Shown: piece by piece, positions 33,204 to 42,142 of the stretch
Layout of the letters: each line of letters starts with the position of its first letter
How positions within the stretch are numbered: the first letter of the stretch is position 1
Assembly (NCBI GenBank): GCA_022072455.1
Contig: JAJVHY010000007.1
Location: 88,425-152,424 of the forward strand
Source: Verrucomicrobiia bacterium
GTDB lineage: Bacteria > Verrucomicrobiota > Verrucomicrobiia > Palsa-1439
Reading direction: 5' to 3'
Length of the DNA: 64,000 nt
Notes under the pieces: model-generated
Database searches by the model: none
Told to the model about the DNA's origin: nothing
What the model saw: the letters and a program-made list of their open reading frames with translations, nothing else
Made by a program: the position numbers and the translations under genes

Positions 33204-36200
33204 ATGAGCAACGCACGCACCCAATTACTTTCTGACGCCCTGAATCAACGCATCCTCGTCCTCGACGGCGCGATGGGCACGATGATCCAGCAACGCGACC
33301 TCACCGCCGCCGATTTCGGCGGCCCCGCGCTCGAAGGCTGCAACGAAAACCTCGTCCTCACCCGCCCCGACGTCATCCGCGACATCCACCGGCAATACTA
33401 TGCTGCCGGCGCGCACATCGTGGAAACGAACACCTTCGGCGCCACCCCGCTCGTGCTCGCCGAATACGGTCTTCAGGACAAATGCCGGGAAATCAACATC
33501 GCCGCCGCCAAACTCGCCCGCGAAGCCGCCGTCGAGTTCAACGGCTTCGTAGCCGGCTCGATGGGGCCGACCACCAAAGCCATCACGGTTACCGGCGGCG
33601 TCACTTTCCAGCAGTTGATCGAAAATTTCCACGCCCAAGCCAAAGCCCTGACCGAAGGCGGTGCCGACATCCTGCTCCTCGAAACCGCGCAAGACATGCG
33701 CAACGTCAAAGCCGCGCTCATCGGCATTGAGCAGGCTTTCACCGAACTCGGAACGAAATTGCCGGTCATGGTCTCCGGTACGATTGAACCGATGGGCACC
33801 ATGCTCGCCGGTCAGGCTGCCGACGCACTTGTCGCGTCGCTACAACACGTGGATTTGCTCTCGGTCGGACTCAACTGCGCTACCGGCCCCGAGTTCATGA
33901 CCGATCACATCCGCACCATTCACCAAATGGCGAACACGCTCGTCTCGTGCTATCCAAATGCCGGCCTGCCCGACGAGGACGGCAAATATGGCGAGACTCC
34001 GACTTCCCTCGCTTCCTCCCTCGAACGATTCGTCAAGAACGGCTGGCTCAACATCATCGGCGGCTGCTGCGGCACCACCCCGGCCCACATCAAAGCCATC
34101 GCCGAGATGGTCGCCGGCAAAGAACCGCGCCGGCATCGCGGCCAACGGAAGTCTTGGTATACCGGCATCGAACTCGTCGAAGCGGCCGACGATAACCGTC
34201 CACTCATCGTCGGTGAACGCACCAACGAAGTCGGCTCGCGCGCGTTTAAGCGTCTGATCACCGAGGAGAAATTTGAGGAAGCCACCGAGATCGCCCGCGC
34301 CCAAGTCAAAAGCGGTGCGCACATCATTGACATCAACCTCGAAAACACCGACCGGGATGAGTTGCTCGATATTGACCGGTTCTACGAAAAGGTCATCCAC
34401 AAGGTCAAAGTCCCGTTGATGATTGACTCGACCAACCCCAAGTCAATCGAGCGCGCCCTCACGTATTGCCAAGGCAAGAGCATCATCAACTCGATCAACT
34501 TCGAGGACGGCGAAGAAAAGTTTAACCACGTCCTCCCACTCGTGAAAAAGTACGGCGCGGCGGTCATCATCGGTTCGATTGACGAAGACAAGCTCCAAGC
34601 CCAAGCCATCACCCGGGAACGCAAACTCGCCATCGCCGAACGCGCCCACCGGTATTGCACCGAGCGCGGCATCGCGGAGGAAGACCTGATCTTCGATCCG
34701 CTCGTCTTCCCGTGCGCGACCGGCGATGAGAACTACATCGGCAGCGCCGTCGAAACCATCGAAGGCGTCCGCCTCATTAAAGAAAAACTGCCGCGCTGCA
34801 AAACCGTCCTCGGCGTCAGCAACGTCAGCTTCGGCCTCCCGCCCGCCGCGCGCGAAGTCATCAACTCCGTTTTCCTCTACTATTGCACGAAAGCCGGCCT
34901 CGATCTGGCCATCGTCAACGCCGAGAAGCTCGAACGCTACGCCAGCATCCCGGAAAAAGAAAAACGTCTTGCCGAAGATTTACTCTTCAACTATCCGCCC
35001 GACGGCTACAACGCGCCGCGCGATTACCGGCAACAAACCATTCAGCACCGCCACGAGATCAACCAACTCCACATCGCCGCTATCAACGACCATTTCCGTG
35101 GCGCGGAAAGTCGCGTCAAAAAGAAGATCTCCGACCTCCCCCTCGATCAGCGTCTGGCAAATTACATCCTCGAAGGTACCAAAGAAGGCCTGATCTTGGA
35201 CCTCGAACTCAAACTTAAAACCGGTACCGCCCCGCTCGACATCATCAATGGCCCGCTCATGGACGGCATGAAAGAAGTCGGCCGGCTCTTCAACGCCAAC
35301 GAACTCATCGTCGCCGAAGTCCTTCAGTCGGCCGAAGCGATGAAAGCCGCCGTCGCGTTCCTCGAACAATTCATGGAACGCAAAGCTGATTCCACCAAAG
35401 GCAAAGTCCTTCTCGCCACCGTCAAAGGCGACGTCCACGACATCGGCAAAAACCTCGTCGAAATCATTCTCTCGAACAACGGCTTCCACGTCATCAATCT
35501 CGGCATCAAAGTCCCGCCCGAGGATTTGATCAAAGCTTACCGGGAACACAAACCCGACGCCATCGGCCTGTCTGGCCTCTTGGTGAAAAGCGCCCAACAA
35601 ATGGTCATCACCGCCGGCGACCTCAAGACCGCCGGCATCACCGTCCCGATGCTCGTCGGTGGCGCGGCGCTCAGCGACAAATTCACCCGCAACCGGATCG
35701 CCCCGAGCTACGACCAAGTCGTCATCTACTGCAAAGACGCCATGACCGGCCTCGCGATGATGAACAACCTGATGGACCCGGCCCAACGCGTGAAAGTCAT
35801 CGCCGATCACCAACCGGTCGCAGTCGCGGCTGCCCTCGAGAAAGAAGAAGAGTTTGCGGAGACAACCCAACGCAGTTCCCGCGTCCGCCTACTCCCGCCG
35901 TTACCGGTACCCTATCCCGACCGGAAAGTTCGCGACGTTCCGCAACTCCGTGAGATCTGGGAATACATCAACCCGCAGATGCTTTACGTCCGGCATCTCG
36001 GTTTCAAAACCAACTTCGAGAAAGCGCTCGCCGCCCGCGACCCGAAGGCGCTGGAGCTTTACAACCTCGTCGAAGACGTCAAAGCCGAAGCCGCGAAGTT
36101 CATGAAGGTGAAAGCGGTCTGGCAATTCTTTGACGCTGTTGCTGAAGGCAACAGCCTCAAGCTGTTCTCGCCGACTCTCCCGCTCGCCGATTCGCCCCTT

Positions 36201-36770
36201 CACATTTTCAACTTCCACCGGCAACGCAAACCCGACGGTCTCTGCCTGGCGGATTATGTCATGCCGCCGATTTCCCGTGGGAGCGGCATTCCTGCCGCGA
36301 CTGGTCGTGACAAGAATGTCACTCCCACAGACATTGAAGTTCAACGCGACAGCATCGCGCTCTTCGTCGTCGGCGCCGGCACCGGCATCCGGCAACGCTC
36401 CGAGGAATACAAAGCGAAAGGCGAATACCTCAAATCGCACGCCCTCCAAGCGCTCGCCATCGAGACCGCCGAAGCCTGCGCCGAATGGCTGCACCGCCGC
36501 ATCCGGGAAGACTGGGGTTTCCCCGACCCCGCCGACATGACGATGCTCAACCGGTTCACGACCAAATACCGGGGCCGCCGCTACAGCTTCGGTTACCCCG
36601 CCTGTCCCGCACTCGAAGACCAAGCCGGTATCTGGAAACTTCTCCGCCCCGAAGAAATCGGCGTCGAGCTTACCGAAGGATTTATGATGGAACCGGAAGC
36701 TTCCGTAAGCGCCTTGGTCTTTCACCATCCGGACTGCACGTACTTTGGAGTTGGGGAAATTACGGAATGA
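33204..36770 (+). CDS. metH: Cobalamin-dependent methionine synthase
   Basis: MetH transfers a methyl group from methyltetrahydrofolate to homocysteine through cobalamin. The 1,188-residue protein has all modules: homocysteine domain (1-330; zinc ligands in GLNCATG and GGCCGTTP), pterin domain (about 350-610), cobalamin domain with GDVHDIGKN (His745) and the reactivation domain with SFGYPACPALEDQ. Residues 1025-1042, in the reactivation domain, are encoded by a palindrome inserted in frame. The ATG at 33204 fits the family start. The TGA stop belongs to a dispersed repeat. No cobalamin riboswitch is visible in the 107-base leader. Confidence 0.96.
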   Translation: MSNARTQLLSDALNQRILVLDGAMGTMIQQRDLTAADFGGPALEGCNENLVLTRPDVIRDIHRQYYAAGAHIVETNTFGATPLVLAEYGLQDKCREINIAAAKLAREAAVEFNGFVAGSMGPTTKAITVTGGVTFQQLIENFHAQAKALTEGGADILLLETAQDMRNVKAALIGIEQAFTELGTKLPVMVSGTIEPMGTMLAGQAADALVASLQHVDLLSVGLNCATGPEFMTDHIRTIHQMANTLVSCYPNAGLPDEDGKYGETPTSLASSLERFVKNGWLNIIGGCCGTTPAHIKAIAEMVAGKEPRRHRGQRKSWYTGIELVEAADDNRPLIVGERTNEVGSRAFKRLITEEKFEEATEIARAQVKSGAHIIDINLENTDRDELLDIDRFYEKVIHKVKVPLMIDSTNPKSIERALTYCQGKSIINSINFEDGEEKFNHVLPLVKKYGAAVIIGSIDEDKLQAQAITRERKLAIAERAHRYCTERGIAEEDLIFDPLVFPCATGDENYIGSAVETIEGVRLIKEKLPRCKTVLGVSNVSFGLPPAAREVINSVFLYYCTKAGLDLAIVNAEKLERYASIPEKEKRLAEDLLFNYPPDGYNAPRDYRQQTIQHRHEINQLHIAAINDHFRGAESRVKKKISDLPLDQRLANYILEGTKEGLILDLELKLKTGTAPLDIINGPLMDGMKEVGRLFNANELIVAEVLQSAEAMKAAVAFLEQFMERKADSTKGKVLLATVKGDVHDIGKNLVEIILSNNGFHVINLGIKVPPEDLIKAYREHKPDAIGLSGLLVKSAQQMVITAGDLKTAGITVPMLVGGAALSDKFTRNRIAPSYDQVVIYCKDAMTGLAMMNNLMDPAQRVKVIADHQPVAVAAALEKEEEFAETTQRSSRVRLLPPLPVPYPDRKVRDVPQLREIWEYINPQMLYVRHLGFKTNFEKALAARDPKALELYNLVEDVKAEAAKFMKVKAVWQFFDAVAEGNSLKLFSPTLPLADSPLHIFNFHRQRKPDGLCLADYVMPPISRGSGIPAATGRDKNVTPTDIEVQRDSIALFVVGAGTGIRQRSEEYKAKGEYLKSHALQALAIETAEACAEWLHRRIREDWGFPDPADMTMLNRFTTKYRGRRYSFGYPACPALEDQAGIWKLLRPEEIGVELTEGFMMEPEASVSALVFHHPDCTYFGVGEITE
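36277..36328 (+). repeat. Palindromic repeat inserted in frame in metH
   Basis: Two 25-base arms (36277-36301 and 36304-36328), 20 of 25 positions complementary, with a two-base loop. The left arm contains GTGGGAGCGGCATTCCTG. It encodes RGSGIPAATGRDKNVTPT within the MetH reactivation domain, at a position where other MetH proteins have no such residues. Confidence 0.8.
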
Positions 36771-36797
36771 ACCACAGAGGCACAGAGATCGCAGAGT
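36768..36797 (+). repeat. Palindromic repeat family B, partial copy 2
   Basis: TGAACCACAGAGGCACAGAG begins at the metH stop codon; its TGA terminates metH. Only one arm of the family-B palindrome is recognisable; the second arm is missing or degraded before the Mrr gene. Confidence 0.7.
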
Positions 36798-36828
36798 CGT
36801 CGGCATCCGTCAGGAGCAATGCAGGAAT

Positions 36829-37731
36829 TCAATCGTCTTCGAAATAGTCTGAATCGACGCGCTTGAGTTCGTAAGTCTTGTCTGGGGTGACGCCGATGTT
36901 GTAGTCGATCATTAGCTCCGCCAATTGCTCTCCATCAATCAATATGATCTTGTTGTCGATCCGGGCTGCATATTCAGTCGCTTCCTTGGTGAAGTCGGAA
37001 GTTGTGATGAAGATGCCCTTCTTCGCGCGTTGGCCCTGTAATGCGCCCGCAAACTTCTGAATTTCGGGCCGGCTTACCGTGTTTCCCCAGCGCTTCGCTT
37101 GAACGTAGATTACATCCAGCCCCAACCGGTCTTCTTTGATAATCCCGTCAATACCCTCGTCACCGCTCTTGCCGATTGCTTGCCCCGCATCGCGTAGACT
37201 GCCGCCATATCCCATTCGAACAATCAACTCGACCACTGTTTTCTCAAACCTTCCCGGCAGTGAGGACTTCAAGCGCTGGAGGATTTCTGAAGCCAGATTT
37301 GAGCGGAGATCTTCGTATGCATTCTCCAACGCTTCCTCTGGCGTTTTCAATTCCGGTTGGGCGTCATTCTCTGCTTCAACTTTTTCATGGCGTAGAGCTT
37401 TGAAGGCTTTGAATTCTGCGAACTGATTCAGATATTTTCCATCGATGCGGGATGGCTTGGCATCCAATACCTCCCGCCCTCGTGCTGTGATCTTGAAGAA
37501 TGCGCGTCGCGTTGTTTCCAGCAAGCCGGCTTTCTTCATGTAGGTTCGCGCCCAACCGACTCGGTTTCCAAAGACTGTTTGCTGGCCGCTTGGAAGTTTC
37601 TGCTCGCGCTCAGTCGCACTCAGTCCGAAGTCTGCTGCCAGCTTCTCAGTTGCCTCCCGCAACGCGTGCTCCTTCCCATCCCCGCAAATTTTCAACAGCG
37701 GCAACATGATCGTTTGGTAATCAGGAATCAT
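36829..37731 (-). CDS. mrr: Mrr-type restriction endonuclease
   Basis: 300 residues from the ATG at 37731 (GGAGTG ribosome site). An N-terminal winged-helix Mrr_N domain (about 1-90, IPDYQTIMLPLLKICGDGKEH) precedes a PD-(D/E)XK nuclease domain (about 150-295) with GDEGIDGIIKEDRLG and VIYVQAKRW, the D...QxK active site of Mrr enzymes. Mrr cleaves modified DNA (type IV restriction). No methylase is adjacent, fitting a stand-alone enzyme. A longer start would translate a dispersed repeat and was rejected. Confidence 0.9.
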   Translation of the reverse strand: MIPDYQTIMLPLLKICGDGKEHALREATEKLAADFGLSATEREQKLPSGQQTVFGNRVGWARTYMKKAGLLETTRRAFFKITARGREVLDAKPSRIDGKYLNQFAEFKAFKALRHEKVEAENDAQPELKTPEEALENAYEDLRSNLASEILQRLKSSLPGRFEKTVVELIVRMGYGGSLRDAGQAIGKSGDEGIDGIIKEDRLGLDVIYVQAKRWGNTVSRPEIQKFAGALQGQRAKKGIFITTSDFTKEATEYAARIDNKIILIDGEQLAELMIDYNIGVTPDKTYELKRVDSDYFEDD

Positions 37732-37770
37732 AATCACTCCGTCTTGTTGCCGGTAGTCTAAGAACTTCAG

Positions 37771-37890
37771 AGATTCTTCGACAAGCTCAGAATGACGCCC
37801 CCCCCTTCGACCGGAAAGTCTGCCGGTAAGACTGCGCCGCGATTGGGGAAGCTCACGCACCGTTGGGTGCGCTCACCTGCTGGCAGGTGA
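37771..37890. repeat. Dispersed repeat fragment and hairpin upstream of mrr
   Basis: AGATTCTTCGACAAGCTCAG (37771-37797 with its continuation) is a sequence I have met as a dispersed repeat in unrelated genomes; only one arm is here. Further on, TCACCTGC-TG-GCAGGTGA (37873-37890) is a perfect 8-bp hairpin. The 37732-37968 gap (237 bases) holds no gene that I can support. Confidence 0.4.
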
Positions 37891-37968
37891 ACTCACCATG
37901 CCATTGGGTAAACCATCCAAGCCATCCGGGGGGCTTCTCGGATAAGTTTACCGTCCTTGAACGACTCC

Positions 37969-38439
37969 CTATTGCAGCGGCGGGCCGATGAGGTCGATTC
38001 CGTGTTTGGCGGCGGCAGCTTTTAATTCCTGCATCGCGGCCAGTGACGGCGGACCGGCGGGCGGCGGGAGCTCGGGGCGTTCGGCCGGTTTGCTGATGGC
38101 CCGGACGAAACGCTCGAAATCACCGCGCACCGTCACGGTCAGACAGCGACCGCCTTGCCGGGACTCGACCCGGTAGGTGTGCGGGATGCCTTTGGGCGCG
38201 AGCAGAATGGCGCCGGGGCCCACGCGGAGTTCTTGGTCTTGCAGCTTGATCCGGTATTCACCCTCCAAGATCTGGAAAAGTTCATCCTCAGTGCGATGGA
38301 TGTGCAACGGCGGCGACGAACCGTACGGCATCTGATGTTCGATGACGGAAATACCGTCCTGACCGGCGGATGCCGGCACGCGAATCGTGACTAGCACGTC
38401 AAGAAACCAGAGTTGATCGGGTGCAGCAGTTTTATTCAT
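37969..38439 (-). CDS. Cupin-domain protein
   Basis: 156 residues with a single cupin barrel: metal-binding motif 1 PLHIHRTEDELFQILEG and motif 2 IPHTYRV, so a metal is probably bound (His, His, Glu, His). Small-molecule dioxygenase-like or binding function; substrate unknown. The ATG at 38439 follows AAAGGACAC and is preferred over one four codons upstream. No signal peptide. The GNAT gene lies 40 bases upstream and may share a transcript. Confidence 0.88.
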   Translation of the reverse strand: MNKTAAPDQLWFLDVLVTIRVPASAGQDGISVIEHQMPYGSSPPLHIHRTEDELFQILEGEYRIKLQDQELRVGPGAILLAPKGIPHTYRVESRQGGRCLTVTVRGDFERFVRAISKPAERPELPPPAGPPSLAAMQELKAAAAKHGIDLIGPPLQ

Positions 38440-38479
38440 GTGTCCTTTCATCCGCGCCGCATTTGATGTGGCGCTCAGG

Positions 38480-39337
38480 TTAGTAGGTGATTGAGGGAAG
38501 AAACACCCCGGCCGGCTCGTTGTAAAGTCCCCGGGCCATGAGCGTCAACGGTTGCACCACGCGCAAACCGTTGGCCAGACACCAGCGGAACAATTCGGTA
38601 TTGCGCGTCGGCAGCAGAAAACCCGACCCGGCAATTGCCGGGGCTGCCGCGATCAGCGCTTTCAGATCGTCATTCGTCTCGCCCACGGCATGGCCAAAGA
38701 ACCCAATCGTCGTCGCATAGCCGGTCAAGCGCCCGTGCCGGAAGACGACGGAGGCTTTCTGCTGGTTGATGGCATCCGCCAATTCGCCGCCGCGATCATG
38801 ACCGTGGATCCGCGCGCAAAGTTGATTCCCGGCAACCAAGTCAGCCGCAACAGCGGGCCGGACTTCGCAGCCGGGCAGTTGTTGATTGAGCACGGGGCCG
38901 GTGATGCATGCCAGCGGCTCCCGCACGGCATACCCGAGTTTCGTGTAGAGCGATAGCGACCGGTTATGGAACGCCGCCTGAACCAGGCGGATCCCGGGAA
39001 AATTCATCTGCTCAGCGCGCGCGCCCACGGCTTCCATCAAGCGGCGACCGACGCTCTTGTTCTGAATGGTCGGGTCCACCGTGATCGGCCCGACGCCGGC
39101 AATCGGATTGCGTTCATCGAGAAAATTACTCCCGATGATTTTGCCGTCCAACTCCGCGACCACAACAAAAAATCGGGAGTCCTCCAACATCCACTGCAGG
39201 AATCCGGTCGCGATCTCCACCGAAGGAATATCAATCGGGAAATTATGGTTCTGGTTGATGGTCTTGAACGCTTCGAAACAGATCAGCCCGCACGCCGGTG
39301 CGTCCGCCGGTCGCCCGGTGCGTAATGTGATTTCCAT
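38480..39337 (-). CDS. GNAT-family N-acetyltransferase
   Basis: 285 residues. The N-terminal half (about 1-150) is a GNAT fold with the acetyl-CoA loop VDPTIQNKSVGRRLMEAV and SLYTKLGYAVREP. The C-terminal half resembles a second, degenerate GNAT-like domain seen in two-domain acetyltransferases (GYATTIGFFGHAVGETNDDL). Ribosome site AGGAGAG before the ATG. Substrate unknown. Confidence 0.88.
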   Translation of the reverse strand: MEITLRTGRPADAPACGLICFEAFKTINQNHNFPIDIPSVEIATGFLQWMLEDSRFFVVVAELDGKIIGSNFLDERNPIAGVGPITVDPTIQNKSVGRRLMEAVGARAEQMNFPGIRLVQAAFHNRSLSLYTKLGYAVREPLACITGPVLNQQLPGCEVRPAVAADLVAGNQLCARIHGHDRGGELADAINQQKASVVFRHGRLTGYATTIGFFGHAVGETNDDLKALIAAAPAIAGSGFLLPTRNTELFRWCLANGLRVVQPLTLMARGLYNEPAGVFLPSITY

Positions 39338-39550
39338 AACAATTCTCTCCTGACTGTGTCTGGTTGCGACCCGACACGCAAAGAACTCTGCAAAATGTCA
39401 TACCAGTTGTCAATTACCGGCAAGCTTGCCAGCCGGCGGCGGGCGCATCTTGCCACTGTCGGCAGTGGTGGCAGTGGCAGGTGCGCTCCGAGAAACCTCG
39501 GTTGATTGGCGGTTGTTGCATTCGAAGTTGCCAGCCACTAAAGTCCGCCG

Positions 39551-40012
39551 ATGAAATCAAACCTGCTTTCCTACACCGCTTCATTGGCTTTCGGCTTCAT
39601 CGTCCTGACTTCGGCGGGCGCGAAGACTGACGAATCGTCGAGTTCCAACACACCGGCTCAACCGCCGGCCAAAACACCAACGGAGGTTACTGAGTTGAAA
39701 ATCGAAGACATCAAGGTCGGAACCGGCGCAGAAGCCGTTGCCGGCAAAAATGTGTCGGTGCACTACACCGGCTGGCTGACGAACGGGACGAAATTCGATT
39801 CCTCGAAGGATCGTGGGCAGCCGTTCACCTTCCCGCTCGGCGGTGGGCGCGTCATCAAGGGCTGGGATCAAGGCGTGGCCGGCATGAAAGTCGGCGGGAC
39901 GCGCAAGCTCACAATTCCACCCAACCTCGGCTACGGCGAACGCGGTGCCGGCGGCGTGATTCCACCGAATGCCACGCTCGTGTTTGAAGTCGAGTTGCTG
40001 GGCGTCAAGTAG
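39551..40012 (+). CDS. FKBP-type peptidyl-prolyl isomerase
   Basis: 153 residues: a signal peptide (cleavage near TSAGA-KT), a Ser/Pro/Thr linker and one FKBP domain (about 48-153) with [51 protein letters not shown] and [14 protein letters not shown]. All FKBP active-site residues are present. Periplasmic folding catalyst. The upstream 39338-39550 gap contains only short palindromes (39419-39430; 39453-39468). Confidence 0.94.
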   Translation: MKSNLLSYTASLAFGFIVLTSAGAKTDESSSSNTPAQPPAKTPTEVTELKIEDIKVGTGAEAVAGKNVSVHYTGWLTNGTKFDSSKDRGQPFTFPLGGGRVIKGWDQGVAGMKVGGTRKLTIPPNLGYGERGAGGVIPPNATLVFEVELLGVK

Positions 40013-40043
40013 CGACAATCTTTCCGGGTGCGCTCGGAGCACG

Positions 40044-40379
40044 ATGCCTGAGTGGGAATTATTGCCAAAAGAAAGCGAACCGCCGCGCCGCGAGCCGCCG
40101 GTCGCATCCCGTCATCGCTTCCCCCGACTCGCACTGGCATTCGCCGTCGCCGCCGCTTCGGATGCGCTTTCACTCGGGGTCGTCTTCGCCCCGCCGGTGC
40201 AATGGGTCGTGGATATCCTGACTGCCGGCCTCCTGTTTCTGATCCTCGGCCGGCAATGGTTGATTCTGCCGGGATTGATCGCGGAAGCCATACCGGGGGT
40301 GGCGGTGTTCCCGTTCTGGGTGCTGGTTGTCGGCTCGATTGCCGTCTGGGGACAGATTCGAAAACGCGGGAACGGGTAA
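40044..40379 (+). CDS. Small membrane protein, unknown
   Basis: 111 residues with a charged Pro/Arg-rich N-terminus (about 1-28) and two or three hydrophobic segments (LALAFAVAAASDALSLGVVFA, VDILTAGLLFLILG, VFPFWVLVVGSIAVWGQI). CGGAG precedes the ATG. Follows the FKBP gene by 31 bases. The pattern of a conserved polar SD in the first helix recalls small DUF-type membrane proteins, but I cannot name it. Its end nearly meets the convergent gene at 40384. Confidence 0.6.
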   Translation: MPEWELLPKESEPPRREPPVASRHRFPRLALAFAVAAASDALSLGVVFAPPVQWVVDILTAGLLFLILGRQWLILPGLIAEAIPGVAVFPFWVLVVGSIAVWGQIRKRGNG

Positions 40380-40383
40380 CGCG

Positions 40384-41340
40384 CTACGGTTTGGCGGGGG
40401 CGGCGTCGCCCTGATTGCTGAACATCTGGGCGGCCATCTTGATCCCCATCGTCTGCATGACGCGCATCCGCTCCTGACCGGCCTTGAACTGCTCCAATTG
40501 GGCCGGCGTCAGAATGGTCGCCGCCCGTTCCAGATTTCGCACCTGCAACTCTTCCAATTGCTTGCCCATCTCGGTCACCTTCTCCGGCGTAAACTGCGCA
40601 GGATCCGGCACCGTGTTCTGCGTCGGCAACGCCACCGGCAATCGTTTCCGCTCCTCATACATCACCGCGATCAAATCCTGCTCCTGCTGCTCCGTCAACG
40701 CCTCCGTCCCGGCCAACGAATGCTTGAACATATTCACCTGCATCCGCTCCGCCTGCGTGTCCTCGTAACCCTTGAAAATTTCGTACCCTTCCGTGCCCAG
40801 GAATTCCTCGATCTTTTTATCGTGGGCAGCTTTCACTTGCTGCGCCTCCTGCGCTCGTTTCATGCGGTCGCCGGTACCTCCCCCCATCAGCGCCATTCCG
40901 GTTTCCATCAACGCCACCTGCCGGTCGGCAAGCAACGTCTTGAAGTCCGTCAAATCATCACCCGTCAATTCCAACTTCTTGAAGAGCGCCCCATACGTCA
41001 TGGCCATCGCCATTTTTTGTTGCGCCCGCATCATGTCCTTGAATGCCGGGTCCTTCGCCATGTCGCGAAACCGGGCAAACATGTTCGGCGCGGGTGTGGC
41101 CGGCGCGGCGGGTGCGGGGGGCACCGGCGCCGCCGGCACCTCCGGTTCAGTTGCCGGAACTGCGACCGGCACGACAGGCGGCGGCGCGACCACTACCGGC
41201 GGCGTGTTCGCTTTTGCCGACAAGCCTTGCACGGTGTCCCGCAGACCGGCAATCGTTCGCCGCTGTTGCGCGACAACAATCACGAGCACAAGCACCACCA
41301 CGATCGACAACCAATCTCTCCAGCGCAAAAAGTTATTCAT
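40384..41340 (-). CDS. Membrane-anchored Spy/zraP-like protein, unknown
   Basis: 318 residues from the ATG at 41340 (GGGGAGG ribosome site): a short N-terminus, one membrane helix (about 10-28), a coiled stretch, a Pro/Ala-rich linker (about 45-85), then a long helical domain (about 90-310) rich in Met, Gln and Glu with LTGDDLTDFKTLLADRQ, LTEQQEQDLIAVMYEERK and LTPAQLEQFKAGQERM. LTxxQ...F repeats recall CpxP/Spy-type periplasmic proteins. Divergent from lutA with 115 bases between. Confidence 0.7.
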   Translation of the reverse strand: MNNFLRWRDWLSIVVVLVLVIVVAQQRRTIAGLRDTVQGLSAKANTPPVVVAPPPVVPVAVPATEPEVPAAPVPPAPAAPATPAPNMFARFRDMAKDPAFKDMMRAQQKMAMAMTYGALFKKLELTGDDLTDFKTLLADRQVALMETGMALMGGGTGDRMKRAQEAQQVKAAHDKKIEEFLGTEGYEIFKGYEDTQAERMQVNMFKHSLAGTEALTEQQEQDLIAVMYEERKRLPVALPTQNTVPDPAQFTPEKVTEMGKQLEELQVRNLERAATILTPAQLEQFKAGQERMRVMQTMGIKMAAQMFSNQGDAAPAKP

Positions 41341-41455
41341 ATCCGCCTCCCCGGTAAGTCTCTCGCCGCCCGCCGGCAATTGCCAGCGAAATTTCGACCG
41401 CCCGCCGCAAAATCGCATTGAAAAAATCCCGCCGCTCTCCAATGCTGCCGCCGCC

Positions 41456-42142
41456 ATGCGCGCGGCTTTATTCATCCCTTGCTTCGTTGACCAACTCTAC
41501 CCGCAAGTCGGCATCGCCATGGTCAAAGTCCTCCGGCGACTGAATGTCGACGTCCACTATCCCGCCGCCCAAACCTGCTGCGGCCAACCGGCCTTTAACA
41601 CCGGCTGCTGGGACGAAGCCCGGCAACTCGCCACCCGCTTCCGCGAAATCTTTGCCGGCGCGGAAGCCATCGTCTGTCCGTCCGGCTCGTGCACCGCGAT
41701 GGTCCGGCAATTCTACCCTGAGTTGATCGGGCAATCCGCGCCCGTCTACGAATTTGGCGAGTTCCTCGTGAAGAAGCTCGGCGTCACCGACGTCGGCGCG
41801 CGCTTCCCGGCCAAGGTCACGTATCACGACTCCTGCCACGCGCTCCGTGAACTCCGCCTAAAAAATGAACCCCGGCAACTCCTCGCTAAAGTTCGTGATC
41901 TCGAACTCATTGAGATGGATCAAGCCGAAACCTGCTGCGGTTTCGGCGGCACCTTCGCCGTCAAATTCCCGATGATCTCCTACGCGATGGACGAAGTGAA
42001 ATGCACCTCGATCCGTCAGACCGGCGCCGACTACGTCGTGAGCGCCGATTCCAGTTGCCTGATGCAGATTGCCGGTTACCTCGGCCGCACCGGTCAACCT
42101 GTCAAAACCATTTCGCTCGCCGAGGTGCTGGCCTCCACATGA
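41456..42142 (+). CDS. lutA: Lactate utilisation protein LutA (CCG-domain)
   Basis: 228 residues with two cysteine-rich CCG domains: ALFIPCFVDQLYPQVG...AAQTCCGQPAFNTGCW and YHDSCHALRELRL...AETCCGFGGTFAV, ending SADSSCLMQIAG. This is LutA/LldE, one of three proteins for L-lactate oxidation to pyruvate. The ATG at 41456 is where homology begins; the open frame continues far upstream antisense to the neighbouring gene and is not coding there. ATGA overlap with lutB. Confidence 0.93.
   Translation: MRAALFIPCFVDQLYPQVGIAMVKVLRRLNVDVHYPAAQTCCGQPAFNTGCWDEARQLATRFREIFAGAEAIVCPSGSCTAMVRQFYPELIGQSAPVYEFGEFLVKKLGVTDVGARFPAKVTYHDSCHALRELRLKNEPRQLLAKVRDLELIEMDQAETCCGFGGTFAVKFPMISYAMDEVKCTSIRQTGADYVVSADSSCLMQIAGYLGRTGQPVKTISLAEVLAST

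Noticed and set aside
37732..37860. N-terminal extension of the Mrr protein
   Set aside because: It translates a dispersed repeat (SELVEES), whereas the ATG at 37731 has a good ribosome site and starts the Mrr_N domain.
40772..41455. In-frame extension upstream of lutA
   Set aside because: Antisense to the 318-residue gene; LutA homology begins at MRAALFIPCF.
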